Below are positions 17,110-25,858 of a stretch of 64,000 nt of DNA, in pieces. This stretch comes from Affinirhizobium lemnae (lineage in GTDB: Bacteria; Pseudomonadota; Alphaproteobacteria; Rhizobiales; Rhizobiaceae). Position 1 is the stretch's first letter. Every line of letters starts with the position of its first letter. The position numbers and the translations under genes were made by a program. The stretch covers positions 35,316 to 99,315 of the forward strand of contig NZ_JALJQZ010000004.1 of NCBI RefSeq assembly GCF_022968395.1, written 5' to 3'. Under the pieces are notes generated by a model that saw only the letters and a list, made by a program, of their open reading frames with translations, searched no databases and was not told where the DNA came from.

Positions 17110-18342
17110 ATGCAGAGTGGAAATGTAACGACGCCCTTCGGGCAGCGGCGGGTGTCGCTTGCGCTCGTGAAAGGGCAACTGGACCGCGGGGGCCCTCCCC
17201 CGGCGCATTCAGTCGACAAATGGAAGGTGTTTCGCGACGTGGCCGAAGCGCGCCAGCGCCTTGGATTGCAGGATCGCGCGATTGCCGTCCTGGATGCACT
17301 CCTGACCTTCTATCCGGGCAATGAGTTGAAACCGGATGGCAGCCTCGTCGTGTTTCCATCGAACGCCCAATTGTCACTGCGGGCGCATGGGATTGCTGGC
17401 ACGACACTTCGTCGGCATCTGGCCGCACTCGTCGAGGCAGGGCTGATCGACCGACGCGACAGCCCGAACGGAAAGCGCTATGCGCGCCGGTCGCAGGCTG
17501 GCGACATCGAGAACGCCTTTGGCTTCGACCTGCGGCCTCTGGTCCAGCGCGCCTCAGAATTGGCCAATCTTGCGCAGGATGTTGTCCGCGAAGCGCAGGC
17601 GTTCCGCCGTGCCAAGGAGGCCTTGACCATTTGCCGTCGCGACATTCGTAAGCTTTTGACGGCTGCGATGGAGGAAGGTGCTGACGGAGATTGGTCGCAG
17701 ATCGAAGAAAGCTACATCACCATTCTTGCCCGCCTCCCCCGCGCCCCAGGCAGGCAGATCGTGGAAAACGTTCTCGATGAACTTGAGCTTTTGCGTGACG
17801 AGATCATCAACCGGCTGGAATTGCTGCTGAAAACACAAAATCCAGAGAGCAATGACAACCAAAATGGGCGTCACATACAGAATTCAAATCCAGAGTCCAT
17901 CACTGAATTTGAACCTCGCTTTAGAAAAGACGAGAGCGCGGCGCAGCGACCGACACGCAATGACCGGGCGGTGCTGCAGAAAGCCTTTCCGCTTGCCATG
18001 GTGCTACGGGCCTGCCCGCAAATCGTCGATTATGGCCCAGGCGGGGCGGTTGCGAACTGGCGAGATTTGATGAGCGCCGCGGTGGTTGTCCGTTCGATGC
18101 TGGGAATAAGTCCCTCCGCCTATCAGGATGCCTGTGACGCCATGGGGCCGGAGAATGCTGCCATCACGCTTGCCTGTATGCTGGAACGATCCGGCCATAT
18201 CCAATCCGCCGGTGGCTATCTGCGGGATCTGACATCCAAAACCCGGCGTGGTGAGTTTTCATTGGGGCCGGTCCTGATGGCACTTTTGCGCTCGCAAGGG
18301 GAAAGGCCCGGTGCGCATGACCTGGATGCCTCTGCCGGATGA
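17110..18342 (+). CDS. repC: Replication initiator RepC
   Basis: RepC initiator of 410 residues, the essential replication protein of repABC plasmids. The N-terminus MQSGNVTTPFGQRRVSLAL is the family signature. The DNA-binding part follows (LSLRAHGIAGTTLRRHLAAL), then a charged helical middle, a low-complexity AT-rich linker near residues 240-275, and a conserved C-terminal domain. The start is preceded by a GAAGGA ribosome site. It is translated under ctRNA control. A single repC in the window implies that the second repAB does not have its own initiator here. Confidence 0.93.
   Translation: MQSGNVTTPFGQRRVSLALVKGQLDRGGPPPAHSVDKWKVFRDVAEARQRLGLQDRAIAVLDALLTFYPGNELKPDGSLVVFPSNAQLSLRAHGIAGTTLRRHLAALVEAGLIDRRDSPNGKRYARRSQAGDIENAFGFDLRPLVQRASELANLAQDVVREAQAFRRAKEALTICRRDIRKLLTAAMEEGADGDWSQIEESYITILARLPRAPGRQIVENVLDELELLRDEIINRLELLLKTQNPESNDNQNGRHIQNSNPESITEFEPRFRKDESAAQRPTRNDRAVLQKAFPLAMVLRACPQIVDYGPGGAVANWRDLMSAAVVVRSMLGISPSAYQDACDAMGPENAAITLACMLERSGHIQSAGGYLRDLTSKTRRGEFSLGPVLMALLRSQGERPGAHDLDASAG
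17825..17940 (+). other. Candidate oriV segment inside repC
   Basis: The most AT-rich part of repC, with a repeated AAATCCAGAG (about 17839 and 17888). In studied repABC plasmids the origin lies within repC, usually in its AT-rich middle. Assigned from that precedent, not from a defined motif. Confidence 0.4.
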
Positions 18343-18404
18343 GATGGATCGGAATCTGTCTCGACCCTATCATCGGAGAGGCTGTTGGCCTGGTGCTGAA
18401 CAGC

Positions 18405-18424
18405 CTGTTGTCCGCGGACAACAG
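18405..18424. promoter_or_regulatory. parS-like palindrome (second system, copy 1)
   Basis: CTGTTGTCCGCGGACAACAG, a perfect 20-base palindrome whose core GTTGTCCGCGGACAAC fits GTTnnnnGCnnnnAAC. It lies between repC and the second repA. The variable bases differ from the repA-repB site at 15901, so it is the probable centromere of RepB2. Confidence 0.75.
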
Positions 18425-18452
18425 TGGCGGTGATGCATTGACCGGTCGTTCC

Positions 18453-18468
18453 GTTGTCCGCGGACAAC
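18453..18468. promoter_or_regulatory. parS-like palindrome (second system, copy 2)
   Basis: GTTGTCCGCGGACAAC, the same 16-base perfect palindrome as the core at 18407-18422, 46 bases further on. Two identical copies in front of repA2 point to a centromere that may also serve as the operator of the repA2-repB2 unit. Confidence 0.75.
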
Positions 18469-18605
18469 TGTTTCGACACGATGATAGGCACTGGCACGTT
18501 GCAACGAAATCGAGCCGATGTTTGTGCATTCTTCACGAATCAGCTTTTATGTGAGTAGCGCTATTTCTGCCCAATGAAGAAAATTTGCGCTACTGGAGAT
18601 CTAAA

Positions 18606-19802
18606 ATGCTGCATCAACGAAATCCTGCGTCTACGGAACAGGAGCATCTGCCATCCATGCTCGCGGCCGATGCGCAGGAGTTGCAGCGGCAGCTGCAGCT
18701 TCATCAGGCTCGCGTCTTCCCGCCCACGTCGGCAAAGACAATCCGCCAGTTTGCGCCGGGCGAAGCAGCATCTTTCATTGGCATTGGCGAGGCCTATCTT
18801 CGCCAACTGGCAGGAGAGCTGAATGTCCCCTCCCCTCTTCCCAATGGAAGACGGCTCTACAGTGCCGATGACATGAACCTGATCCGTCGTGTCCTCGACG
18901 AGAAGAACGGCGCGCCAAAATATGTTCCCCATCGACGAGACGGGGAGCACCTTCAGGTCATCGCTGTCATGAACTTCAAGGGAGGCTCGGGCAAGACGAC
19001 GACAGCCGCACATCTGGCGCAATATCTTGCTTTGTCTGGCTACCGGGTGCTGGCGGTTGATCTCGATCCACAGGCATCGTTGTCCGCCATGTATGGACAC
19101 CAGCCAGAGCTCGATGTGGGTGAGGGTGAAACGCTTTACGGTGCGATCCGCTACGAAGAGCCAGTGGCAATTACCGAGATCGTGCGCTCGACTTACATTC
19201 CGAACCTGCATCTCATCCCCGGCAATCTGGAACTGATGGAGTTCGAGCACGATACGCCGCGCTTCATGGCGCAAGGGGCCAACAGCACGATGTTTTTTGC
19301 CCGGATCGGCGAGGTACTGGGCCAGATCGAGGAGCTTTACGATCTGGTTGTCATCGATTGCCCGCCACAGCTCGGCTTTCTCACCATGTCCGCCCTGTGC
19401 GCGGCGACGTCCGTGCTGATCACCATTCACCCGCAGATGCTGGATGTGATGTCAATGAGCCAGTTTCTGGCCATGACGAGCGAATTGATGGCCGTTGTGG
19501 AGCGGGCAGGGGGGCGCACAAGCTATGACTGGATGCGGTACCTTGTCACCCGTTTTGAGCCGAATGACGGCCCGCAAAGCCAGATGACGGGCTTCATGCG
19601 CGCCATTTTCGGCAATCGGATGCTCAATACGCCCATGCTGAAATCGACAGCCATTTCGGATGCGGGCGTGACCAAGCAGACGCTTTACGAGGTGGAACGA
19701 ACGCAGTTTACACGTGGCACCTATGACCGCGCTATCGAAGCACTCAATGCCGTCAACGGCGAAATCGAACAACTGGTCAAGACGACCTGGGGGCGCAAAT
19801 AA
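18606..19802 (+). CDS. Second RepA/ParA partition ATPase
   Basis: A second RepA-type ATPase of 398 residues, equal in length to RepA1 and clearly homologous (FKGGSGKTTTAAHLAQYLAL, DLDPQASLSAMYG, VIDCPPQLGFLTMSAL). The N-terminus is diverged: the helix-turn-helix area reads FAPGEAASFIGIGEAYLRQL. The start at 18606 follows GGAGATCTAAA; an in-frame ATG at 18585 is less well placed. Two parS-like palindromes lie about 140 bases upstream. It forms a two-gene partition unit with repB2 (TAATG overlap) and has no repC of its own. Confidence 0.9.
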   Translation: MLHQRNPASTEQEHLPSMLAADAQELQRQLQLHQARVFPPTSAKTIRQFAPGEAASFIGIGEAYLRQLAGELNVPSPLPNGRRLYSADDMNLIRRVLDEKNGAPKYVPHRRDGEHLQVIAVMNFKGGSGKTTTAAHLAQYLALSGYRVLAVDLDPQASLSAMYGHQPELDVGEGETLYGAIRYEEPVAITEIVRSTYIPNLHLIPGNLELMEFEHDTPRFMAQGANSTMFFARIGEVLGQIEELYDLVVIDCPPQLGFLTMSALCAATSVLITIHPQMLDVMSMSQFLAMTSELMAVVERAGGRTSYDWMRYLVTRFEPNDGPQSQMTGFMRAIFGNRMLNTPMLKSTAISDAGVTKQTLYEVERTQFTRGTYDRAIEALNAVNGEIEQLVKTTWGRK

Positions 19803-20821
19803 TGGCACGCAAGAACCTGATCGAAGCCGTAGAACGCAACGCTGCTGCCACCCCCTCGACCGAGACGCCTCCGGCCCGACCGCTTGCCGGATTGGGCAGT
19901 CCGCTGAAGGCAAGTGGCGCGATAGGAGGGATCTCGAAGACGCTCGGCAGCATCAATTCCTCCGTCGAGCGCGCCAGGGAAATCGAAGCACAGCTCCTGC
20001 AGGGCGCCGCCGTCATCGAAATCGATACGGACCTTATCGACAGCTCCTTCGTGTCCGACCGTCTGGAACTTGATCCGCGGCAGCTGGACGAACTGGCAGA
20101 TCAGATCCGTGAGCATGGACAACAGGTACCGGTTCTCCTTCGCCCGCATCCGACAAGGGAAGGGCGCTATCAGGTTGCCTATGGGCATCGACGGGTAGCC
20201 GCCTGTCAGAAGTTGGGCATCCGGGTTCGAGCTGTCGTGCGCAGCCTGACCGACGAACAGCTCGTCGTCAGCCAGGGACAGGAGAACAATGCGCGTGCCA
20301 ATCTCTCCTATATCGAACGTGCACTGTTTGCGATGAAGCTGGAACAGCGGGATTTTTCCCGCGAAATCATCATGTCTGCGCTCGGCATCGACAAGGCGGC
20401 CTTGTCACGCATGTTGCAGGTGGCAAAGCAGGTGCCTTTCACGATCGTCTCTCTCATCGGCCCGGCACCCTCTGTTGGCCGACGTCGCTGGCTGGAACTG
20501 GTCGACCTGTTGAATGACACCGTGGCGGACGAGATCATCGAGGTGCTGAGCAGGGCAGGGGTTGCGGAAGCCGAAAGCGATGAACGGTTCGAGCTTGCCT
20601 TCCGAGCCGCCCGGCAGGGCAAGACCACGTTGCGCAAGGACAAGCCGGAGCAGAGCGTCTGGGTCGCGACTGACAAGGCTATGCGTGTCAGCTTTTCAGG
20701 GAGCGGCAAGAAGGTGGTTGTCGCGATCGAGGCAGCAGACGCGGAGCATTTCGCCGCCTTCCTCCAAGCGGATCTCGAGCGGCTTTATGCAAGTTATCGT
20801 GAGCGGGCAGGGGAGAACTGA
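19802..20821 (+). CDS. Second RepB/ParB partition protein
   Basis: ParB-type protein of 339 residues, starting MARKNLIEAVERN like RepB1 but with a longer, different N-terminal linker (PPARPLAGLGSPLKASG). The GHRRVAACQKLGIRVRAVV box and GQENNARANLSYIERALFAM are conserved, with a helix-turn-helix near MSALGIDKAALSRMLQVAKQ. Its start codon overlaps the repA2 stop. It most likely binds the two GTTGTCCGCGGACAAC sites upstream of repA2 rather than the RepB1 site. Confidence 0.9.
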   Translation: MARKNLIEAVERNAAATPSTETPPARPLAGLGSPLKASGAIGGISKTLGSINSSVERAREIEAQLLQGAAVIEIDTDLIDSSFVSDRLELDPRQLDELADQIREHGQQVPVLLRPHPTREGRYQVAYGHRRVAACQKLGIRVRAVVRSLTDEQLVVSQGQENNARANLSYIERALFAMKLEQRDFSREIIMSALGIDKAALSRMLQVAKQVPFTIVSLIGPAPSVGRRRWLELVDLLNDTVADEIIEVLSRAGVAEAESDERFELAFRAARQGKTTLRKDKPEQSVWVATDKAMRVSFSGSGKKVVVAIEAADAEHFAAFLQADLERLYASYRERAGEN

Positions 20822-20912
20822 AGTTCACCGCATACTGCGCGTTTACAGATGTCCACAGGGACTGCTGCGGCCAATCTGATCCGCAATGTCCGCTAGAATC
20901 TGGAGACCCTTC

Positions 20913-22262
20913 ATGCCGACCAGCCATGACCTGAAAGGCCTGATGAAATTCCTTGCCCGGGAAGAATGGCGCGATTGCTTCGATGAGGTGTTTGAAGACC
21001 ATTTCGGACCCGTCCTGGAGGCAGGCGAAATGGATTTCGAGGACATTGCCGAGATCCTTGGTGACAACTGGGCCATGACGCTCTGGGGCTGCGCCTTCGA
21101 GGATTTTCTGACCCAGGACTTCGAGGTCGAGGGCGGCAATATCGTCGACGAATATCTCAAACGGCGAGGCTGGAAGGAAAATGCACAAGTAAAGGCTTAC
21201 ATGCAGGCATTGCGCACGTCCGTCATGAGCCTTTACGAGGTCAGTGAGATCGTGCCGGGCAAATCGCTGATTGCGCGCGACCTCATTCGCGGTGGCGAGC
21301 CGATCATCGTCAGTGAGGGAACGGCCACCAAAACACTGAAGCAATGGGATCAGATCGCCGCCCGCATTGTACCTGTCTTGGGCAAGAATGTCTTTGCTGG
21401 TGGCCTTTTGCCATTCACGCCGACAGCCACCGATGCGCTGTTCGATGGCCTACGGCAGATGTTCGGCAAAAAGAATACAAAGAAGCTACCGGCCATCAAG
21501 GACAAAGAACTTCGGGCCGCAGCCTCCATGTTCACACTTTCATGGCTGTTCGATACGCTTGAGCGCGCCATGGGCCTGCCTTCGATGCAGAACGCCGATG
21601 GCGATGAACTTGTGTTCCATGACGTAAGGTTTCCTCTCGCTACCGGCGTGACCCAGAAGGCTATTGCCGCTCGGGTGAGCAATATTCCCGGCATGGCGCA
21701 GGAAAATGCAAAATTCTGGAACTGGCTCGAACAAAAGCCGAAGCATGGTGCCCGCGAGCAAACTGGACCGTCCTTTGATGCAACGATGGATAACGGTGCG
21801 CGCGTGCTGGGAAATGTCGAGTTAAAGGGAAAATTCTTGCATCTGTCGACCAACTCGGCAGAGCGCGCTCACATGGGAACCATACTGATCCAACAGGCTG
21901 TCGGGGATCTCGTGCGTGTTCCGCTGACAGAAATCCGTACTATCGAACAAATGATGGCTGAGCGGCCGCTTTGTGATGGAGAAGCCCCCGCAGATAAAAT
22001 CCCGCCCGAAATTGCCGAGCAGGTTGTTCACCAGTTCATGGACCGGCAATATCGTGACACTCTTGATCAGCCGGTCGGCATGCTTGGCAATAAGACGCCG
22101 CGACAGGCCGTAAAATCAGCCGCTGGTCGCAAGAAGGTCGCCGAATGGCTCAAATATCTTGAAAATCAATCGTCCCGGCAGCCGAACCCGGCCGATCCTA
22201 TGGCGACATACAGCTTTGAATGGATGTGGCATGAACTTGGGGTCATCGACCTGCGCCAATAA
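20913..22262 (+). CDS. Hypothetical protein with antitoxin-like (MbcA/ParS/Xre) C-terminus
   Basis: A 449-residue protein not recognised as a whole. The central part (SLYEVSEIVPGKSLIARDLI, then VSEGTATKTLKQWDQIAARI) looks like the beta-rich module seen in SEC-C-containing uncharacterised proteins. The end (PVGMLGNKTPRQAVKSAAGR, then KKVAEWLKYLE) resembles the toxin-binding domain of the MbcA/ParS/Xre antitoxin group, so a partner or nucleic-acid role is possible. No toxin gene is adjacent. The start at 20913 follows TGGAGACCC; an upstream ATG lies at 20886. It occupies the place where repC would sit after repAB. Base composition is slightly AT-richer towards the end. Confidence 0.6.
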   Translation: MPTSHDLKGLMKFLAREEWRDCFDEVFEDHFGPVLEAGEMDFEDIAEILGDNWAMTLWGCAFEDFLTQDFEVEGGNIVDEYLKRRGWKENAQVKAYMQALRTSVMSLYEVSEIVPGKSLIARDLIRGGEPIIVSEGTATKTLKQWDQIAARIVPVLGKNVFAGGLLPFTPTATDALFDGLRQMFGKKNTKKLPAIKDKELRAAASMFTLSWLFDTLERAMGLPSMQNADGDELVFHDVRFPLATGVTQKAIAARVSNIPGMAQENAKFWNWLEQKPKHGAREQTGPSFDATMDNGARVLGNVELKGKFLHLSTNSAERAHMGTILIQQAVGDLVRVPLTEIRTIEQMMAERPLCDGEAPADKIPPEIAEQVVHQFMDRQYRDTLDQPVGMLGNKTPRQAVKSAAGRKKVAEWLKYLENQSSRQPNPADPMATYSFEWMWHELGVIDLRQ

Positions 22263-22353
22263 CCACTACAGTATGTCTGTGTCCCAATTATGTACTGACG
22301 CCAAGCTGCCTCTGAAGAAAATTAAAAAATTTCCATTTCATAAACAAACCGAC

Positions 22354-22382
22354 TTGACTGTTCGTAAAATAGAATCCCTAAT
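22354..22382 (+). promoter_or_regulatory. Promoter of the TetR-liv operon
   Basis: TTGACT (22354-22359), a 17-base spacer, CCTAAT (22377-22382), directly before the palindrome at 22392. It would start near 22389, about 70 bases before the TetR start codon. Confidence 0.5.
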
Positions 22383-22391
22383 CTGATTGCA

Positions 22392-22409
22392 AAACAGGCG
22401 TGCCTGTTT
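22392..22409. promoter_or_regulatory. TetR operator candidate
   Basis: AAACAGGC-GT-GCCTGTTT, perfect 8-base arms with a 2-base centre, at the expected transcription start of the TetR gene. It is the right length for TetR-family dimers and implies autorepression of the whole operon. Confidence 0.6.
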
Positions 22410-22458
22410 CTTAATCGGTCTCGACTATCCAGCACCGTTGACCGAAGGGAGTGAACTC

Positions 22459-23130
22459 GTGGCAGTAGGAAAAAAGACAGCACGTACGCAGGAAGAACGC
22501 AGCGCAGAAACGCTTGCGCGCATCCGCCAGGCGACGATTGAGGTGCTGTACAAGAAGGGATTTTCACGCACCTCGACGGTGGAAATCGCGGCGGTCGCTG
22601 GTCTGTCTCGAGGCGCGATGACACATCACTTCTCCAGCAAGGAAGATATTCTTATCGATGCGATCGCTTCCATGCTGGATGAGGTTAACGAGAAGCTGTT
22701 TGCTTTCGCCGAAGAGTTCGCGCGCCGCGGAGGATCGACGGACGAAATCGTTGATTACATCTGGCAGTTCATGTCGGACCGGCTTTTCTACGTGACCATG
22801 GAATATCTGCCGGAGACCCGCCACAACGCTGATTTCAAGGCGCGCCTCGTGCCGGTGGTCAAACGCTTCCATGCGGGCCTCGATGCCATCTGGTCTGCCC
22901 TTGCCCGTCAGAAGGGGGCACCTGAAGACCATACCCGGCTGGTGATGAATACGACCATGTGCGTGGTCCGAGGCATGATCGCCCAGACGATCCTGCGCGA
23001 CGACCAAGGCTATTACGCCCAGATGCTGACTTTCTGGAAATCCGAGGTTCGACGGCTGTTTCCCTCGCCGGATAAGCCTGCGAGCGAGCCGCAATTGAAT
23101 GTCACTTCTGCCAACGGAGCCCTTTCATGA
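22459..23130 (+). CDS. TetR-family transcriptional regulator
   Basis: A 223-residue regulator. The N-terminal helix-turn-helix runs through RIRQATIEVLYKKGFSRTST, VEIAAVAGLSRGAMTHHF and SSKEDILIDAI, followed by an all-helical ligand domain. GTG at 22459 is the probable start: GGGAG is 7 bases before it, and the upstream in-frame ATG at 22387 would translate through the operator palindrome. It overlaps livG by ATGA, so it heads the transport operon and probably senses the imported compound. Confidence 0.87.
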   Translation: MAVGKKTARTQEERSAETLARIRQATIEVLYKKGFSRTSTVEIAAVAGLSRGAMTHHFSSKEDILIDAIASMLDEVNEKLFAFAEEFARRGGSTDEIVDYIWQFMSDRLFYVTMEYLPETRHNADFKARLVPVVKRFHAGLDAIWSALARQKGAPEDHTRLVMNTTMCVVRGMIAQTILRDDQGYYAQMLTFWKSEVRRLFPSPDKPASEPQLNVTSANGALS

Positions 23131-23891
23131 CACTGCTTCTGTCCGTGCGCGGGATGACACGATCCTTCTATGGCGTTCAGGTCTTGACCGGCGTCGATCT
23201 GGACATCGTGGAAGGTAGCATCACGGGGCTCATTGGCCCGAATGGCGCAGGCAAATCGACCTTATTCAATGTTCTTTCGGGTCTTTATCCGCCGGATGGC
23301 GGACGGGTCCTGCTGGCCGGGCGGGATGTGACCGGAGCTAGACCGGCACAACTCGTCAAGGCCGGAATGGTGCGCAGCTTTCAACTGGCCCGCGGCTTTC
23401 CAAAGCTCAGCGTCTTCCAGCATCTGATTCTGTACGGGCAGGCGCAACCCGGCGAAGGGTTGTGGGCCGCGATCACGGGCAGCAAGGTGGCGCGACAGCG
23501 CGAGGAAGAGCTTTCGGAAGAAGCGCTGGCGGTAGCGAGGCGCCTAAGGCTTGACCATGTCATAGACAATCCGATCACTGCTCTTTCCGGGGGGCAAAAA
23601 AAGCTCGTGGAGATCGGGCGCGCATTGATGGCGCATCCCAAACTCATCCTTCTCGATGAACCGATGGCGGGCGTGAATCCCACCCTGACGGAAGAGATTG
23701 CCGCTCATCTTCTGGCGCTCAATGCCGATGGCATCACGATCTGCCTGATCGAGCATGACATGGCATTGATCCGTCGTCTCTGCAATCCGGTGATTGTCAT
23801 GGCCGAAGGCCGCAAGCTGGTCGAAGGAGGTTTTGATGAGGTTGCAGAAAACCGTGACGTTCAGGAAGCCTATCTTGGGAGGCGGCATTGA
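23127..23891 (+). CDS. HAAT ABC transporter ATPase, LivG type (system 1)
   Basis: ABC ATPase of 254 residues: Walker A GLIGPNGAGKST, the LivG-type Q-loop segment VRSFQLARGFPKLSVFQHL, signature LSGGQKKLVEIGRAL, and Walker B LILLDEPMAGVNP. It energises import of an amino-acid-like substrate through the LivH/LivM channel. The length and the C-terminal EAYLGRRH are those of LivG. It overlaps the TetR stop and the next ATPase start. Confidence 0.88.
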   Translation: MTLLLSVRGMTRSFYGVQVLTGVDLDIVEGSITGLIGPNGAGKSTLFNVLSGLYPPDGGRVLLAGRDVTGARPAQLVKAGMVRSFQLARGFPKLSVFQHLILYGQAQPGEGLWAAITGSKVARQREEELSEEALAVARRLRLDHVIDNPITALSGGQKKLVEIGRALMAHPKLILLDEPMAGVNPTLTEEIAAHLLALNADGITICLIEHDMALIRRLCNPVIVMAEGRKLVEGGFDEVAENRDVQEAYLGRRH

Positions 23892-24595
23892 CCATTCTTG
23901 ATGTCGCAAAGGTCGTCGCCGGGTACGGAGCGGCTGAGGAAATCCTGAAGGAAGCCTCTATCACCGTCGATGCCGGTGAGATCGTAACGATTATCGGGCC
24001 GAACGGCGCGGGAAAATCCACCTTGCTCAAGCTGGTGGCCGGCCTGGTACCCGTCCGCCGCGGCACAGTGCAGTTTGGCGGGCGCGATGTCACCGGTCTT
24101 GATGCGCTGGGCCGTTCTGCCACCGGGATTTCCTTCGTTCCGCAGGAGCGCAATGTTTTCGGCACATTGACGGTGGCCGATAATCTTTTGATCAGCGCCT
24201 ATCATGATCGCGCCAAGGCCGTCTCGCGCCGTGAGACAATGTATGAGCGCTATCCGCTCCTGGCGGAAAAGCGCAAGGCACTGGCGCGCACCCTGTCCGG
24301 CGGCCAGAGGCAGATCCTTGCCATGGCTATGGGACTAATGAGTGCGCCGAAGATGCTTTTACTTGATGAGCCGACGGCCGGGCTTTCGCCAAAAGCAGCG
24401 GATGCGCTTTTCGATGCCATAACAGCACTCAACCGCGAAGGCATGCCGATCCTGATGGTCGAGCAGCACGCCGTCGAAGCGCTGGAAATCTCGACCCGTG
24501 GCTATGTGCTTGTGACCGGCCGCAATGCGGCAAATGGCCCAGGGCCGGCTCTTGCGGCAGACCCGGAGATCCGCCCTCTGTTTCTGGGTGGCTGA
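23888..24595 (+). CDS. HAAT ABC transporter ATPase, LivF type (system 1)
   Basis: ABC ATPase of 235 residues, the shorter LivF partner: Walker A IIGPNGAGKSTLLKLVAGL, FVPQERNVFGTLTVADNL, signature LSGGQRQILAMAMGL, Walker B LLLDEPTAGLSP. The start is an unusual TTG overlapping the LivG stop (TTGA). No ATG is available without losing the first beta strand. It pairs with LivG to power the LivHM channel. Confidence 0.85.
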   Translation: MTILDVAKVVAGYGAAEEILKEASITVDAGEIVTIIGPNGAGKSTLLKLVAGLVPVRRGTVQFGGRDVTGLDALGRSATGISFVPQERNVFGTLTVADNLLISAYHDRAKAVSRRETMYERYPLLAEKRKALARTLSGGQRQILAMAMGLMSAPKMLLLDEPTAGLSPKAADALFDAITALNREGMPILMVEQHAVEALEISTRGYVLVTGRNAANGPGPALAADPEIRPLFLGG

Positions 24596-24650
24596 CGGGC
24601 TGAGAAATACATCCATACCCCACAATCATAACGACAAAGAGGAGAGCAGC

Positions 24651-25856
24651 ATGACGACTTTGAACCTAGATCGCCGTTCCTTTCTGGCAGCTTCAGCCGC
24701 CGTTGCCGGCGCATCCTTTCTGCCTGGTTCCTTGCTTGCGCAGGATGGGCCGATCCGTATCGGCACCCTTACGCCGCTCACCGGCGCCGGTGGCCCCTAT
24801 GGTCCGGTCATGGTGAAGGCCGTCAAGGCCGTCGTCGAGAAGGTCAATGCCGCCGGCGGCGTCAAAGGTCGCATGGTCGAAATCGTGTCAGAGGACGACC
24901 AGACCAACCCCGAAGCCGGAGTGCGTGCGGCCCGCAAGCTGATTGATGTCGACCGGGTCTCGGCCATCATCGGCACATGGGCTTCTTCCGTGACGACAGC
25001 TGTTGCGCCGCTATGCTGGGAATCGAAAACCTTCCTGTGCACGGTCTCCGGTGCGGATGCCATCACCCTCCTGCCGCATCAGGGCTATCTGGTTCGCACG
25101 CAGCCAAACACAGCATTGCAGGGGCGCAAGTTCGGTGAATTTGCCGTGGCTCAGGGTGGCAAGAAGGTCTTCTATTTGTCGCCGCAGACCCCATTTGCCG
25201 ACAGCCAGTATGCGGCAATCGAGGCAGCGCTGACCAAGGTCGGCGGTGAAAGCCGCAAATACATCTACGACGACAAAAAGCCTTCCTACCGTTCGGAAGT
25301 GGATGAGATGCTGCGCTATGCGCCGGATACGATCGTCCTCGGCGGCTACACGCCAGATACCTCGGTGCTGCTCAAGGATATCTACCGTAGCGGCTTCACC
25401 GGAACAAAGATCGCTTTCGGATATTCCGTCAACCAGAAGCTTCTCGATACGGTGCAACCGGAACTTGCCGAAGGGATCTTTACCATTTCGCCGTCACCGG
25501 CTGCAGGCTCCGAAGCCTACAAGGCGCTGGTCTCGCTGACAGGCGTGGCCTCGCCGGATCCGTACACAACGCAGATCTACGATCACATCAATCTGGTGCT
25601 TCTGGCAATAGCGGCTGCAGGGCAGGCCTCCGGCGAGGCGATCAGGAGCAAAATCCGTGCCGTCTCCCAGTCACCTGACGGCGTCAAGGTCGACAATGCC
25701 GTAGACGGCTTGAAGCTCATTGCGGAAGGACGCCCAATCAACTACGATGGTGCGAGCGGCCCCTGTGACTTCACCGATATCGGCGACATCATCGATTGCC
25801 AGTTCCGCTATGATCAGGTGCGGGCCGGCAAGCTCACCCTCGTGAAGATCGCCTGA
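24651..25856 (+). CDS. HAAT ABC transporter substrate-binding protein (system 1)
   Basis: Type I periplasmic binding protein of 401 residues. The signal peptide has a twin-arginine motif (LDRRSFLAASAAVAGASF) ending at LLAQDGPIRIG, suggesting export in folded form by Tat. The mature protein starts with the LivK-like IRIGTLTPLTGAGGPYG and keeps AARKLIDVDRVSAIIG. GAGGAGAGCAGC before 24651 fixes the start. It is similar in layout to the second binding protein at 29458, so the two importers may take related compounds. Confidence 0.88.
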   Translation: MTTLNLDRRSFLAASAAVAGASFLPGSLLAQDGPIRIGTLTPLTGAGGPYGPVMVKAVKAVVEKVNAAGGVKGRMVEIVSEDDQTNPEAGVRAARKLIDVDRVSAIIGTWASSVTTAVAPLCWESKTFLCTVSGADAITLLPHQGYLVRTQPNTALQGRKFGEFAVAQGGKKVFYLSPQTPFADSQYAAIEAALTKVGGESRKYIYDDKKPSYRSEVDEMLRYAPDTIVLGGYTPDTSVLLKDIYRSGFTGTKIAFGYSVNQKLLDTVQPELAEGIFTISPSPAAGSEAYKALVSLTGVASPDPYTTQIYDHINLVLLAIAAAGQASGEAIRSKIRAVSQSPDGVKVDNAVDGLKLIAEGRPINYDGASGPCDFTDIGDIIDCQFRYDQVRAGKLTLVKIA

Positions 25857-25858
25857 CG

